Assembly: GCA_004335835.1 (NCBI GenBank)
Contig: RWJK01000933.1
Coordinates: 1 to 48,785, forward strand
Source: Scenedesmus sp. ARA3
Lineage: Eukaryota; Chlorophyta; Chlorophyceae; Sphaeropleales; Scenedesmaceae
DNA: 48,785 nucleotides
Direction of reading: 5' to 3'
How positions within the stretch are numbered: the stretch's first letter is position 1; each line of letters starts with the position of its first letter. Both the position numbers and the translations under genes were made by a program. The notes under the pieces are model-generated. The model was not told where the DNA came from and ran no database searches. It was given only the letters and a program-made list of their open reading frames with translations. Shown piece after piece: positions 32,620-43,170 of the stretch.

Positions 32620-35600
32620 ATGCCGTCACTTGCTGCAGCTTTCATCCATCAGGACGCAGCTGCCCTACCAGTACTATTCTCTGCCGTACTGCCGGCCGGA
32701 GAAGATTGTGCCGTTTGCAGAGAACCTGGGTGCGTGGCAGTGTGTCTGTCACTTCGTGCAGCAGCGCTGTACCCTTGCACATGCATCCCCATGTCATTTC
32801 ATCGCCTAAGCCAGGATCCCTGCTGGCATGTGCATGCATGCATGCACGCATGCAGCCGCAAAAGTGCGCACCTTGCTCCACACGTTCATGCCGTGCTCGC
32901 AGCTGCTGTGTCAACACTGCCGTGCTCATGTGCCAGCCGTCGTGCCGCTTGACCGCAGGTGCATGAATGTCCCCTGCTGTTGTTGTCACCACGCTGCCTG
33001 CGCTTCTGCTGCATCTGTTCTGCAGGCGAGGTGCTGCGCGGCGACAGGATAGAGAACTCGCTGTACCAGATACACATGCGCGTCGATGAGCAGTGCAAGG
33101 TGCTGTGCAGGATTGAGTCTTTGAGCGAGGCGCAGGCTGATGCGTTCATTGCAAAGGTGGATGATGACTATAAGGTCAACATGTGAGTGGGTTTTGTGCT
33201 GGTGGGTATGTTGGGGCGTCTGCAGCGCGTGTTAGGTGGGCTGCTGTACAGCTGTAGCAGTCGCTGGCAAAGATGTGGCGCAGACGACCGCAAGGCTGAT
33301 ATGTGGGTTGGTGTTGGGGCGGCTGTTGGCTGGCACGTAAGAAGCACCTGTTCAGCACGTTGGGTTGGTGCGCGGCCGCCACAATCTGGCACGGATGCGA
33401 CGAGGCAGTTACAGCCATGTAAGATGCGTTGCCTTTGCAACAGCTGCTCTTGACACGAGGGCTAACAACCGGCAAGGTCAAAAAACATGGCATGTGGAGA
33501 CTGGGCATGATAATGAGCAGCAAAGCGCGCACTGGGCGGTTCATGCAGGCTTAGCATGTCTGTACGCAGTGCGCCGGAGGCTGTGGCTGTCATGCAGTTG
33601 TGCAGGCAGGCACACCTGCCAGCACTTGCAGGAATGCCCACAGCCGTGCAGCACGCTGCACTTTCAATAGCGCCTGCCCCTGCCCAGGACATGCAGGACA
33701 GCAGCTCTCCTGTCGGTGCAGTGTCGGTGCAGCTCGTATCATCTATGTCTTAATGTGGCTTGTAGGTGGCTGATGTGTTTGAATGTTTATCAACATCTTG
33801 CAGGATCCTGGACAACCTGCCTGTGGCCATGGTCAAGATCCTCAAGGACGAGTCGGGCCGCCAGCTCAAGGCCTACGAGCGCGGCTTCATGACTTTGTGG
33901 CTTGGTTTATGCCTGCCTTTACCGCGTCTTTTGGTGATCATGCAGGATGCTGCGCAACCTGCCCAAGGCCACGTAAAGTTCATCACTCGGTTTCAATTTG
34001 GTTGATTTGTGTGGATCCCTTTTGTTATCGCAGGATCCTGGACAATCTGCCCGTGGCCATGGTCAAGATCCTCAAGGACGAGTCGGGCCGCCAGCTCAAG
34101 GCCTACGAGCGCGGCTTCTACGTGGGCTTCAAGGCCACCATCGAGGGCCAGAAGGACATCAAGTTCTTCCTGCACAACCACCTGCGCTTCAACATCCTGT
34201 ACAACAGGGACGCGGCGACAGACCTGAGCCGCATCGTTGGGTTCGAGGTGGAGGCCTTCAGCGTGAATCACCAGGTGGGGGCCTATTTAAATGGAGCCTA
34301 TTGACGTCAACATGCCGCATGTTTGTGTGAGCATTTGCTGTGGCAGCAATTTTAAGCAGCCTGGCAGTCCTTAGAACTGGAGAGACAGTTGCCGGCTTCA
34401 CTTGTAGCATGCAGTTGGAAGAGCCATGGCACCCCAAGCCACCTGCGCTGATTACCTGCAACGCAACTAACAGGTTGCTGCTGCTGCTGCTGCTGCTGCC
34501 TGCAGTACGAGAAGCCGTGGGACCCCAAGGCCCCCGTGCTCAAAACCTGCAACCCCAACCGCATGGTTGCCGTGTCACATACGCAGCCGCCACAGCCGGT
34601 TGAGACGGGTGCTGAGGTCATCTTCACTTATGATGTGAAGTTCACAGTGAGTTCCGTATAGTGTTTTGATTTCTGTACAGCTGAGCCTGTGTGTTATGCC
34701 AAGCTACGCGTGCAGCTCTGCGTTTTTTGCTGGTGGTCAAGTAGTAAGGCGAGATATGCATCAGCGGCACTGCACATGCATACACTTCGTTCAGCAGCTG
34801 CTGGCACCAGTTCACCACTCTTGCCTTGCCTTGTTGCTGACTGGAACTCCGCCGCATGTGGCTGCTGTCCCGTCCCTGCAGCAAAGCGAGATCCGCTGGG
34901 CGTCCCGTTGGGACACGTACCTGCAGATGACGGACGACCAGATTCACTGGTTCAGCATTGTGAACAGCGTGATGATCGTGCTGTTCCTCAGCGGCATGGT
35001 GGCCATGATCATGGTGCGCACGCTGTACAGGTGCGCAGGAACGAGGGGTTTTGTTGGCGTCTGGGTTTGTTCGACATCTGAGTTTGTTGTGTGGCATCTG
35101 GTGGGCATGGTGGCCATGATTATGGTGCGCACGTTGTACAGGTGAGCAGATACCAGTGGGTTTGGGCGTCTGCATTGTTCCTGCTTGACAAAGTGCAGAT
35201 CGTTGTCCTGGATCCTGTTAGGCATGGTGGCCATGATCATGGTGCGCACGCTGTACAGGTGAGCAGATACCAGTGGGTTTGGGCGCCTGCATTGTATCTG
35301 CTTGACATAGTGCAGATTGTTGTCCTGGATCCTGTCAGGCATGGTGGCCATGATCATGGTGCGCACGCTGTACAGGTGAGCCGCGGTTGTTGGCGGAAAC
35401 TCTGGTCGTGCGACTTCGCGAGCAAGGAAATGCAAGGTTCACATTTGCTTCTGTGTATGCTTGAGACAGTGCATGTGGCTGTTGAGTATGAGGATGAGGT
35501 CATTGAACAGCTGAAAAGCAAGCCAGGCATCGAAAGGAGATTCGTTTGGTGGGTATGTCGGCCAGTGGGGGTCGGCGCTCCTTTGGCACATCCTGCTTTG

Positions 35601-37443
35601 CAGCACACTAGCAAGCCGTCACCACATCACCCGCGTCTTTGGCTTGGCTTGACCTGCAACACGCAGTCTTGATCAGCAACGCTGCTTGCATGTGTGACAA
35701 TTTGCTGCACTGCTGCCGCAGGGATATTGCCAAGTACAATGCGCTGGAGGCTCAGGAGGAGGCTGCCGAAGAGACCGGCTGGAAGCTGGTGCACGGCGAC
35801 GTGTTCCGGCCCCCTGAAAACGCCAGCCTGCTGTCCACGTATGTGGGCGTGGGCGTGCAGATCTTCGGCATGCTGCTGGTGACCACCTTCTTCGCGCTGC
35901 TGGGCTTCCTGTCACCTTCCAACCGCGGCGGGCTGATGACGGCGATGGTGCTCATGTTTGTGTGCATGGGCGTGGTGGCGGGCTACAGGTGGGCTGCGAC
36001 TGAAGCGGGCTGGTGGGCTTAGTGGGCTGTGGCTGTGGGTGTGTGATCAAGTTCGTGTTGCTGAAGGGGTGTGGCGGGCTCAGTGGGCGGTGGCTGTGCG
36101 TGCGTGCTCATGTTTGTGTGCATGGGCGTGGTGGCGGGCTACAGGTGGGCTGCGGGGCTGTTGTTGCTTTGGGTGATAGCAAGCATGCCTGCTAGCAACG
36201 CAGCTGGTTTGGTGGGTTGAGCTGCTTTCCTGTGGGCGGAGCGTTTACGACACACCGCTCAGCACGTTTGTCTGTGGCTGCGCCCGCTCAGCTCTGCGCT
36301 CCATGCTGCAGCGTTGCGAGGCTGTGTAAGACCTCCCATGTATCTTTTTGCGCTGACCTGCCACCTGCCTGGTATAAGACCTCACGCTCCCAGCTGCTGC
36401 ACTCACTCATCACATGCTGTCGGCTGCTCTGCTGTGCCACTGCTTTGCTGTGCAGCGCTGCGCGGCTGTACAAGACCTTCCGCGGCGACCAGTGGAAGAA
36501 GATGACGATGCGCACCGCGCTGCTGTTCCCCGGCACCGTCTTCGGCGTCTTTTTTGTGCTGGACCTGGTCATCTGGGGCCAGAAGTCCTCGGGCGCTGTG
36601 CCTTTTGGCACGCTTGTGGCGCTGTGCTTCCTGTGGTTTGGCGTGTCTGTGCCCCTTGTCTTTGTCGGCTCATACTATGGCTTCAAGCAGCCGGCGGCTG
36701 AAGACCCCGTGAGGACGAACAAGATCCCCAGGCAGATCCCAGAGCAGCCGTGGTACATGCACCCCGTGTTTTCGTGCCTGGTGGGCGGCGTGCTGCCGTT
36801 TGGCGCGGTGTTCATTGAGCTGTTCTTCATCCTGACCAGTGTGTGGCTGCACCAGTTCTACTACCTGTTTGGCTTCCTGGCGCTGGTGTTTGTCATCCTG
36901 TGCCTCACCTGCGCGGAGATTACCATCGTGCTGTGCTACTTCCAGCTGTGCAGGTGGGTGCGGGTGTGGGAGTGGGTGCAGAGCAAGCAGGTGCAGGTGT
37001 AGGTGTGGCTGCTGCGGCCGTGGCGAGAGGTTCTTTGCAGAGACGGTAGAAACCATTGCAAGCAGCAGCAGCACTAGCATGGATGCTGTGCCTCGTCAGC
37101 GGTGTTGTGGCTGCTGTACAGGATTCAGTAAGCAGTAGTTGCAGCTGCAGACGGCCTTTGCGGGTGAAGCTTGCTCAGCTGCTGCACCTTCTAACGAGTG
37201 CTGCGGGTGCTCTGCTCAGCCTGCCTGCCATGGACGAGCTATGCCTGCAGCTGTCTCTGCAAGCTACTCAAGAGTTGCAGCTTGCAAGCAGACCAGCAAT
37301 GTGTGTGACTCGCTCCCTATTACCCATCAGGCATCTGCATAAATGCCGTACGCTAACACAGCACCCCGGCAGTTCCTTCAGGTGCACTTGCAGCTTGCTT
37401 TCACCTGATGTTCGTTTATTTCGATTACATCCAGTCTTACGCT

Positions 37444-37496
<53 letters not shown>

Positions 37497-38057
37497 CTAT
37501 CCTGCAGTGAGGACTACAACTGGTGGTGGCGCTCCTACTTCACCAGCGGCTCCTCTGCGCTGTACCTGTTCGCCTACAGCGCCTTCTACTTCTACAGCAA
37601 GCTGGACATCACCAAGGTGCGCGGGTGGCACATGTGTCAACCTAGTAACAGTAACCGGATGAGGTTGCATGCAAGCAAGCGGGCGACCACCCAAATGTGT
37701 GCTGCTGTATATGACCTACGTTGCCACCACCTTCTTCTGTCTGCTGTAACATCTGCTGTTACACCTGCGCTGCTTGCTTGTACGCGGTTCGTCGCAATGC
37801 TGCTGTACACCTACATGGCCACCATCTCTTGAGTAACATGATGATGATGGCCACCATCTCGTACGGCTTCTTCTGCCTGCTGTAACATCTGCTGTCACAT
37901 CTGCGATTCCCGTGCCCCGCAGTTCATCCCCATGCTGCTGTACTTCACCTACATGGCCACCATCTCGTACGGCTTCTTCTGCCTCACCGGCACCATCGGC
38001 TTCTACGCCTGCTACTGGTTCACACGCAAGATCTACGGAGCCATCAAGATCGACTAA
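32198..38057 (+). CDS. TM9SF/EMP70 (nonaspanin) transmembrane nine protein
   Basis: Endomembrane (Golgi/endosome) protein with a large lumenal domain and nine membrane spans. Ten exons: 32198-32332, 32639-32729, 33026-33182, 34034-34274, 34506-34646, 34882-35030, 35722-35988, 36456-36953, 37508-37616, 37923-38057. Phases agree, 640 aa, a usual length for the family. A signal peptide ([17 protein letters not shown]) precedes FYLPGVAP. Family landmarks are [58 protein letters not shown] and [13 protein letters not shown]. There are also [20 protein letters not shown] and [10 protein letters not shown]. The tail KIYGAIKID carries the KxD-type COPI-binding Golgi retention signal known for TM9SF proteins. 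Introns 3, 4, 6, 7 and 9 contain copies of adjoining exon ends. Confidence 0.96.
33804..33990 (+). repeat. Near-perfect decoy copy of TM9SF exon 4 start, plus a decayed copy
   Basis: Positions 33804-33892 match the first 89 nt of exon 4 (34034 onward) with about two silent differences and divergence only at the very end, and carry their own CTTGCAG acceptor. The reading frame then runs into the intron and stops at 34005. A third, strongly decayed copy follows a CATGCAG at about 33940-33985 (GATGCTGCGCAACCTGCCCA). Confidence 0.92.
34408..34470 (+). repeat. Echo of TM9SF exon 5 start
   Basis: After GCATGCAG, positions ~34412-34465 resemble exon 5 (TACGAGAAGCCGTGGGACCC). The copy reads GAAGAGCCATGGCACCCCAA, then CTGATTACCTGCAACGC, then a TAA. 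Confidence 0.72.
35105..35380 (+). repeat. Three tandem copies of TM9SF exon 6 end
   Basis: The final 37 nt of exon 6 (from GCATGGTGGCCATGATCATG to TACAG, 34994-35030) recur at 35105-35141, 35222-35258 and 35339-35375. Spacing is 111, 117 and 117 nt. Each copy is followed by GTGAGC, and the last two are preceded by CTGTTAG or CTGTCAG, so they have both an acceptor and a donor. The intervening intron pieces are also duplicated. Confidence 0.93.
36096..36160 (+). repeat. Echo of TM9SF exon 7 end
   Basis: Repeats GTGCTCATGTTTGTGTGCAT through GGCTACAG with the GTGGGCTGCG donor context, essentially identical to the end of exon 7 and intron start (35948-35997). Confidence 0.92.
36303..36390 (+). 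repeat. Echoes of TM9SF exon 8 start
   Basis: CTGCAGCGTTGCGAGGCTGT and GTAAGACCTCC at ~36305-36337 resemble the start of exon 8 (CAGCGCTGCGCGGCTGTACA, then AGACCTTCC). A shorter fragment GGTATAAGACCTCACGCTCC lies at ~36370-36389. Confidence 0.72.
37447..37495. repeat. (CTG)n tract next to TM9SF exon 9 acceptor
   Basis: About sixteen GCT/CTG triplets end ten bases before the CTGCAG acceptor at 37502-37507, taking the place of the polypyrimidine tract. Confidence 0.95.
37697..37890 (+). repeat. Three echoes of TM9SF exon 10 start
   Basis: Partial copies of ATGCTGCTGTACTTCACCTA and TCGTACGGCTTCTTCTGCCT occur at ~37701-37748, ~37797-37835 and ~37850-37884. The flank CTGCTGTAACATCTGCTGT is shared between the first and third. 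Confidence 0.85.
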
Positions 38058-40114
38058 GTTTCTAGGCAGCAGCAGCAGCAGCTAGCTACAGTTGATGAGG
38101 CCACATGTGCACAGTGGTTGTTGGTGCTTCACATGCAGACTGGCAAGTATGTTTGTGTCTGCGCTTGTGGCAGGGTCGGGGATAGCTGCAGCCGTGGGGC
38201 GTTGGTGAGCAAATGTAGTGCGGCTTTGCTAGAGTCCTGCGGCTTGGCTAGTGGAGTCGCTGCTTTTTGGATGGCGCTGGGGCGGATACACAGCGTCTAG
38301 ACCAGTACATTCAGGCTGCATGCATGTGCGTGGATTGCGGTGACAGCTCTCATGCTGTGTCACTTTTTTGATTTTTTGCAGCGGCAGCTTCAGCCCTACC
38401 ACCTTCCAGCCATGATGGGTGCTTTTTAGTGAGGCACAGTAGCAGCAAAGCTTGGATGTCGCAAAGTGTGCACTTTCGTGTGGTGTGTGCGCAGGCTAGG
38501 TGTCGCAGATGGTGTGAGTGCATATGCATGTTACGGCTGGCGTCTTGATGTCAGCTGCAGCTATCATCATCATCATCATCATGTTACTCATCAAGCCATA
38601 GCATCAGCTGCAGCTATGTCAGGTAACATGGTGACGATGATGAACGCCTGACTGGATATTGGTATCCACAAATGGATGCGTGCTATAATACATGCAGTAA
38701 TGCATCAGCCGTCAACTCCTATGCAACAGCTGCTGCTAGTCTTCCTGGCAGGAAGTCCCTGCACCTTTGCCTGATAAGCTCGTGAGTGGTTTGACCTTCA
38801 ACTGTAGCACCTTCAGCAGACGGGCTTTCCACCGCAATTCAGGCACTCAGCAGAATTCTTATACAATGCATGTTACGGCGACGTTCCATGCCGGGATGAT
38901 GACAATTCACCGTGGCATCATCAGCAAGCTTCACTGCTGCCTGTGCTGAAGAAGCCTGCAGTGTGCTTGCTTGCTGCCACATACCGCCGGCATGCGACGT
39001 GTATCAAGATATCGCTGTGGTCTCTATTGGTGCGTTTGATGGTGAATGCATCGCTCAAAGTCCAGATCACCTTCTGTTGACGTTCGGTGTCGCTACGCAT
39101 GTCCCAGCCAAGATTTTCAGAGCAGCCAACCTTTGACAGCCAGTACTAGCAAACAACATGACGAATCGTATCATCAGTACTTTGTGTGATGTTTGCGCGC
39201 ACATGAAGTCTCCGGCGAACCGCTAGAAACGCTTGCAATTGAGAAAGGCACGATCCATGTTGCTACACATCGTAAATGTTTGCTTCAGTATCGTTAAAAA
39301 CATATGTGATGGGCTAAACAGCTTGATCTAGTCAACATGAACAGCAATTGCTCTCCGCCTCGACACTGTGTGCACATGCGGCTCCGATGCATCGCTTGCA
39401 CGAAAGTGGAGGTAGATCTGCTCGAATACATGTTGGTCACGTCAGCGGCAGAGCCGACGCGGCCCTTGATGTCAACGAATACCCCAGCCAAGAACACCGA
39501 GACTGACTGGGTCTGTTGTGGTGGGCACCTCAGCTACAAGGAGCAGCCCAGCCGCCCGCACACCGTACTTTGCACTGTCACGATACGCACTATACAGATT
39601 CTTTGCTTTGTGGACGTCGTGAGCACGGCAGAGCCAAGACGCAAGCGCAGACTTTTGAGTATCGGCACGGCGCACGCTTTAAAGTAACAAGAAGTTGACC
39701 AATTGAGTTTTAGAGGTGGCAACAGGTGGGTGTATAGGCTAGCTTGTGCTAGCGGCCCTGTCGGGAGCTGCTCTCCACAACTGCAGCTTCAGGTCAAGCA
39801 GGCTGCTCAATTACTATAATGCGATCATAATAAATACCCCAAAGCAGCCACTATGCATGGCCACGCCGCGCCTGTTTGTTTGTGGACAGCGTCGGCATGG
39901 GGGCCTAGCGCGTCTGAATTGTGCGCTGTAAGTTATTTATACATATTATGTGGTTGTAGACGACCTTTGGCGCAGCCATGCGCTCTTCGCACCAAACTTG
40001 GTTGGAGGCGGTCTGGTCCAATTGATCTGTGTTGGATGGTTGTGTATGACGCTGCTGTGCTGACTTCCGTTCACTGTCCCTACTGTCACATTCTCGTAGA
40101 CTATTTTCACGCAC
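38058..40114. other. Intergenic region between TM9SF and GATA genes
   Basis: About 2 kb without a recognised gene. It contains a (CAT)n tract and possible hairpin at 38551-38645, and a less GC-rich segment from about 38900 to 39960. The only ATG frame above 100 codons is 39337-39687 (+, 116 aa), which has no recognisable motif and competes with open frames on the other strand. TGTAA occurs at 39927-39931. ATTTATACATATTA at 39934-39947 is TATA-like, about 170 nt before the GATA start. Confidence 0.5.
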
Positions 40115-42331
40115 ATGAAGCGCAGTCACAGCGACCTACAGACGCAACAACAAGCAGTGCACGCTATGGACGAGCCCATTTTCACAGCCCGCGGGGGCAG
40201 AGGGGGTGCCAGGGCACATGCCGCCCCGGATCCTACCGGAAAGATCAAGATGTGCATGCAGTGCGGCACAACCAGGTGTGCAGGGCCCCAAGCAGCCAGC
40301 CATGCAGCATGGAACTGCACACTGGTTGCTGGTGATCTGGCAGGATCTTGTGGCAGAGTTGCAATCGCAGCTGCATGCTTGATCAGACTTGCATTGACTC
40401 TAGCACCCTGATCTACCCTAGATTTATCAGCAAGTGATCTGGCTGGTTGACCTGAGCTCATGCTGCAGCAAGCGCTGCAGTGATCAGCTGCAACACATGC
40501 AAGATCGTGCAAGGGAACTGCATGCTGGTTGCTGTGCGACTCGCACACACTGACTCCTGGCTCCTTGCTGTGCTTACGGTGTCTGTGTCTGCCTACTATG
40601 CTTGCAGGACACCTCAGTGGAGGGAGGGCCCCTTGGGACCCAAGACACTCTGCAACGCATGCGGTGCGCTTGGATACTAGGCTTGATTCATACTCAAATT
40701 TCGGGCACAGCAGCAGGCAGCAGCCAGCAGTCTCCAGCAGCAGCCATCTTTGTGTGTCTCTGGTCGGTTGGATATATGCATGGCCTTCATCAACATCATC
40801 AGCAGCTGCTATATTGCAGAGGGCTTAACAGTGCTTTCACTGTTGCGTCATGGACACAGCATGTGACACCTGGCTATCTCCCGTGCTGCCTGCAGGTGTG
40901 AAGCGTGTGCGGGCGATGAAGGCACTGCAGCAAGGCAAAGGGGGCCACTCACCACACGGCAAGAAGGGCCACAGGCAGCCCTCAGGAGCAGCAGCGGCAG
41001 CAGCGGCGGCAGCAGCAGCAGCACGCACGGTGAGTCAGCTGCTGCAGCAGCATGCAGCGGAGATTGGCCATCCTTTGGTAGCAGTTGGCACGCACTCAAT
41101 GGCTTCTTTTTGCAGCCGGGCCACCGTACAGTTGAGCAGGATGATGCAGGTGATCTAAGTTGCTGGTGCTTATCTGCACTGACTGACTGCTACCCTGTGC
41201 CCTGCTTCTGCCTATGCCTTGTGTGCTTGCAGGAGTCTGTCGACCTGGCAGCCACCCTGCAGATGCTAGCAGGCCGCATGGATCCCTCAGCTCAGCCGCC
41301 AGCCAAGCGCCAGGCAGTAGCACCACGTGCAACACAAAGTGCTGGAGGCAGCAGCGGCCGATCCAAGCGCGCAAGCAGCCTGCTGGCAGCGGAGCAGCAG
41401 CTGCTGCAGCAGCAGGAAGGGGCGCTGGAGGCAGCGGCAGCAGCAGCTGGCGCGGCCGGTGCACTGCCGTCTGCAATGCACAAGGCGCTGGCAGCTATGG
41501 CTAAGGCCAGCATGGGTGGTGAAAGCAACCCAACAGATTCTGGGGAGGAGATAAGCTGGAGTCCTAATGATCACGAAGGAGCAGCAGCAGCAGGCGCTGC
41601 TTCTGGTGCGAGGGCAGAGGCGCGCCGGCAGCAGCGCGCAGCCGCAGTGCAGCTGCAACGCGCGGCAGCAGACGGCGCCGGCAATGCAGACATGCAGCAG
41701 CTGCTAGGGCAGCTGGGACTGCACCACCTGGCTGTGCCTGTTGAAGGAGATGCTGCTGCTGCTGCTGCGGTTGGCGGCCGGTGCCGCGGCGCTGAGTCAG
41801 CAATGGAAGCCGCAGAAGCAGATGCGGCTGCGAACCTGCTTTCCATGTCAGGAGCTGCGCAGCACGGCGGCGGCGGCGCAGCAGCGGCAGCAGCAGCGGC
41901 TGGCGGCCCTATGGGGAAAGCAGCAATGCGGGATCTGATTGCGCAGCTGGCGGCTGGCGGTGCTGCTGCTGGTGGCAGAGGAGGCAGGGGGCCCACGCCG
42001 CCTCCGAGGCATGTGGTGACGGTGCGGCAGCGCACGCCGCCACCTTTGAAGGAGGATGACCTGCTGTACCTCATGGGCCCTGGCATGCAGGTGAATTTCC
42101 TACTGTTTGTTGCAGCTGCAGATGAATATCAGTGAGCCCCAGCATGAAGGCGGTGTTGTGTTGGTTGCAGTTGCTGCAGCTAGCTGGGCGATGGAGTTTG
42201 TGAGCCCAGGGGTGCGCTACGTGGCAGGCTTTAAACAGCAGCTGACTCAATAATGGATGTGTATGCTTGCATTCACCATGCGTTCATCCACAACAGCAGC
42301 TTCATTTACAACAGTAGCTGACCTGCACGTC

Positions 42332-42379
<48 letters not shown>

Positions 42380-43170
42380 GTCAGGTGCTGGCGCGGCATG
42401 TTGCGCCTGATCAGATGCTGGAGGTGGTGCACCTGAATGAGGTGCTAGCAGAGGCGCAGCGCGGCGCAGCAGCAGCAGACGCAGCAGTGGCGGCTGTCGA
42501 CAAGATCCTGCGTGAGAAGAAGGCAGCAGCAGAAGCAGCCTCAGCAGCCGCCATCGCGGCAGCGCGGCACCTGCATGTGTACGTCAGCGACCTCAACGCA
42601 CAGCACATGCTGATGCAGCGCGCCGCACAGGCAGCAGCAGCGCAAGTGCTAGCGCAGCAGGCTGCGGCTGGTGCAGGCCAGCAGCAGCACCAGCCGCTGT
42701 TTGGCCAGCAGCCGCAGCAGCAGCAGCAGCGTGCGGCGCCTGCCAGGGCAAGCAAGAGCTCTCGCCAGCAGCAGCAGGCATACGAGCATGCGCTGCTGCT
42801 CCAGCAGCAGCAGCAGAAGCTGCAGCATGAGGTGCACGTGCCTGGCGTGGATCCGGAGATTGCTGCTGCTGCCGCTGCTGCTGCTGCTGCTGGCATTGGC
42901 AGCAGGGTGGGCTCGCAGCAGCAGCTGGATGCTATGCAGCATGCTGTTAAGGAAGAGCAGCTGGCAGCTGATGCTGACATGGCAGCAGCAGCAGCAGAGG
43001 ATGCTGCCGAGGCTGACGAAGCAGCAGCAGCAGCAGCAGCAGAGGATGCGAATGCAGAGGATCTGGAGGCTGCTGCACTGCTAGGCAGCTTGCACGACCT
43101 TGCTGCTGCTGCAGATGGCAGGCAGATGCGGCAGCTGTCTGGCACTGCTGATGGGCCAGTGGACATCTGA
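40115..43170 (+). CDS. GATA-type zinc-finger transcription factor
   Basis: Nuclear protein predicted to bind GATA motifs. Exons: 40115-40275, 40608-40663, 40896-41029, 41233-42090, 42385-43170, in phase, 664 aa. The zinc finger is split by introns: [26 protein letters not shown], then [10 protein letters not shown]. It is a CX2CX18CX2C finger (C47, C50, C69, C72), the spacing typical of plant-lineage GATA factors. The basic tail after the finger (KRVR, then HGKKGHRQ) probably contacts DNA. The remaining ~560 residues are Ala/Gln-rich with helical stretches ([30 protein letters not shown]) and an acidic Ala/Glu/Asp C-terminus. The join between 41029 and 41233 is uncertain: an extra exon from 41116, read through to 41232, would also keep the frame open. 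The start is the first ATG before the finger. Confidence 0.88.
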
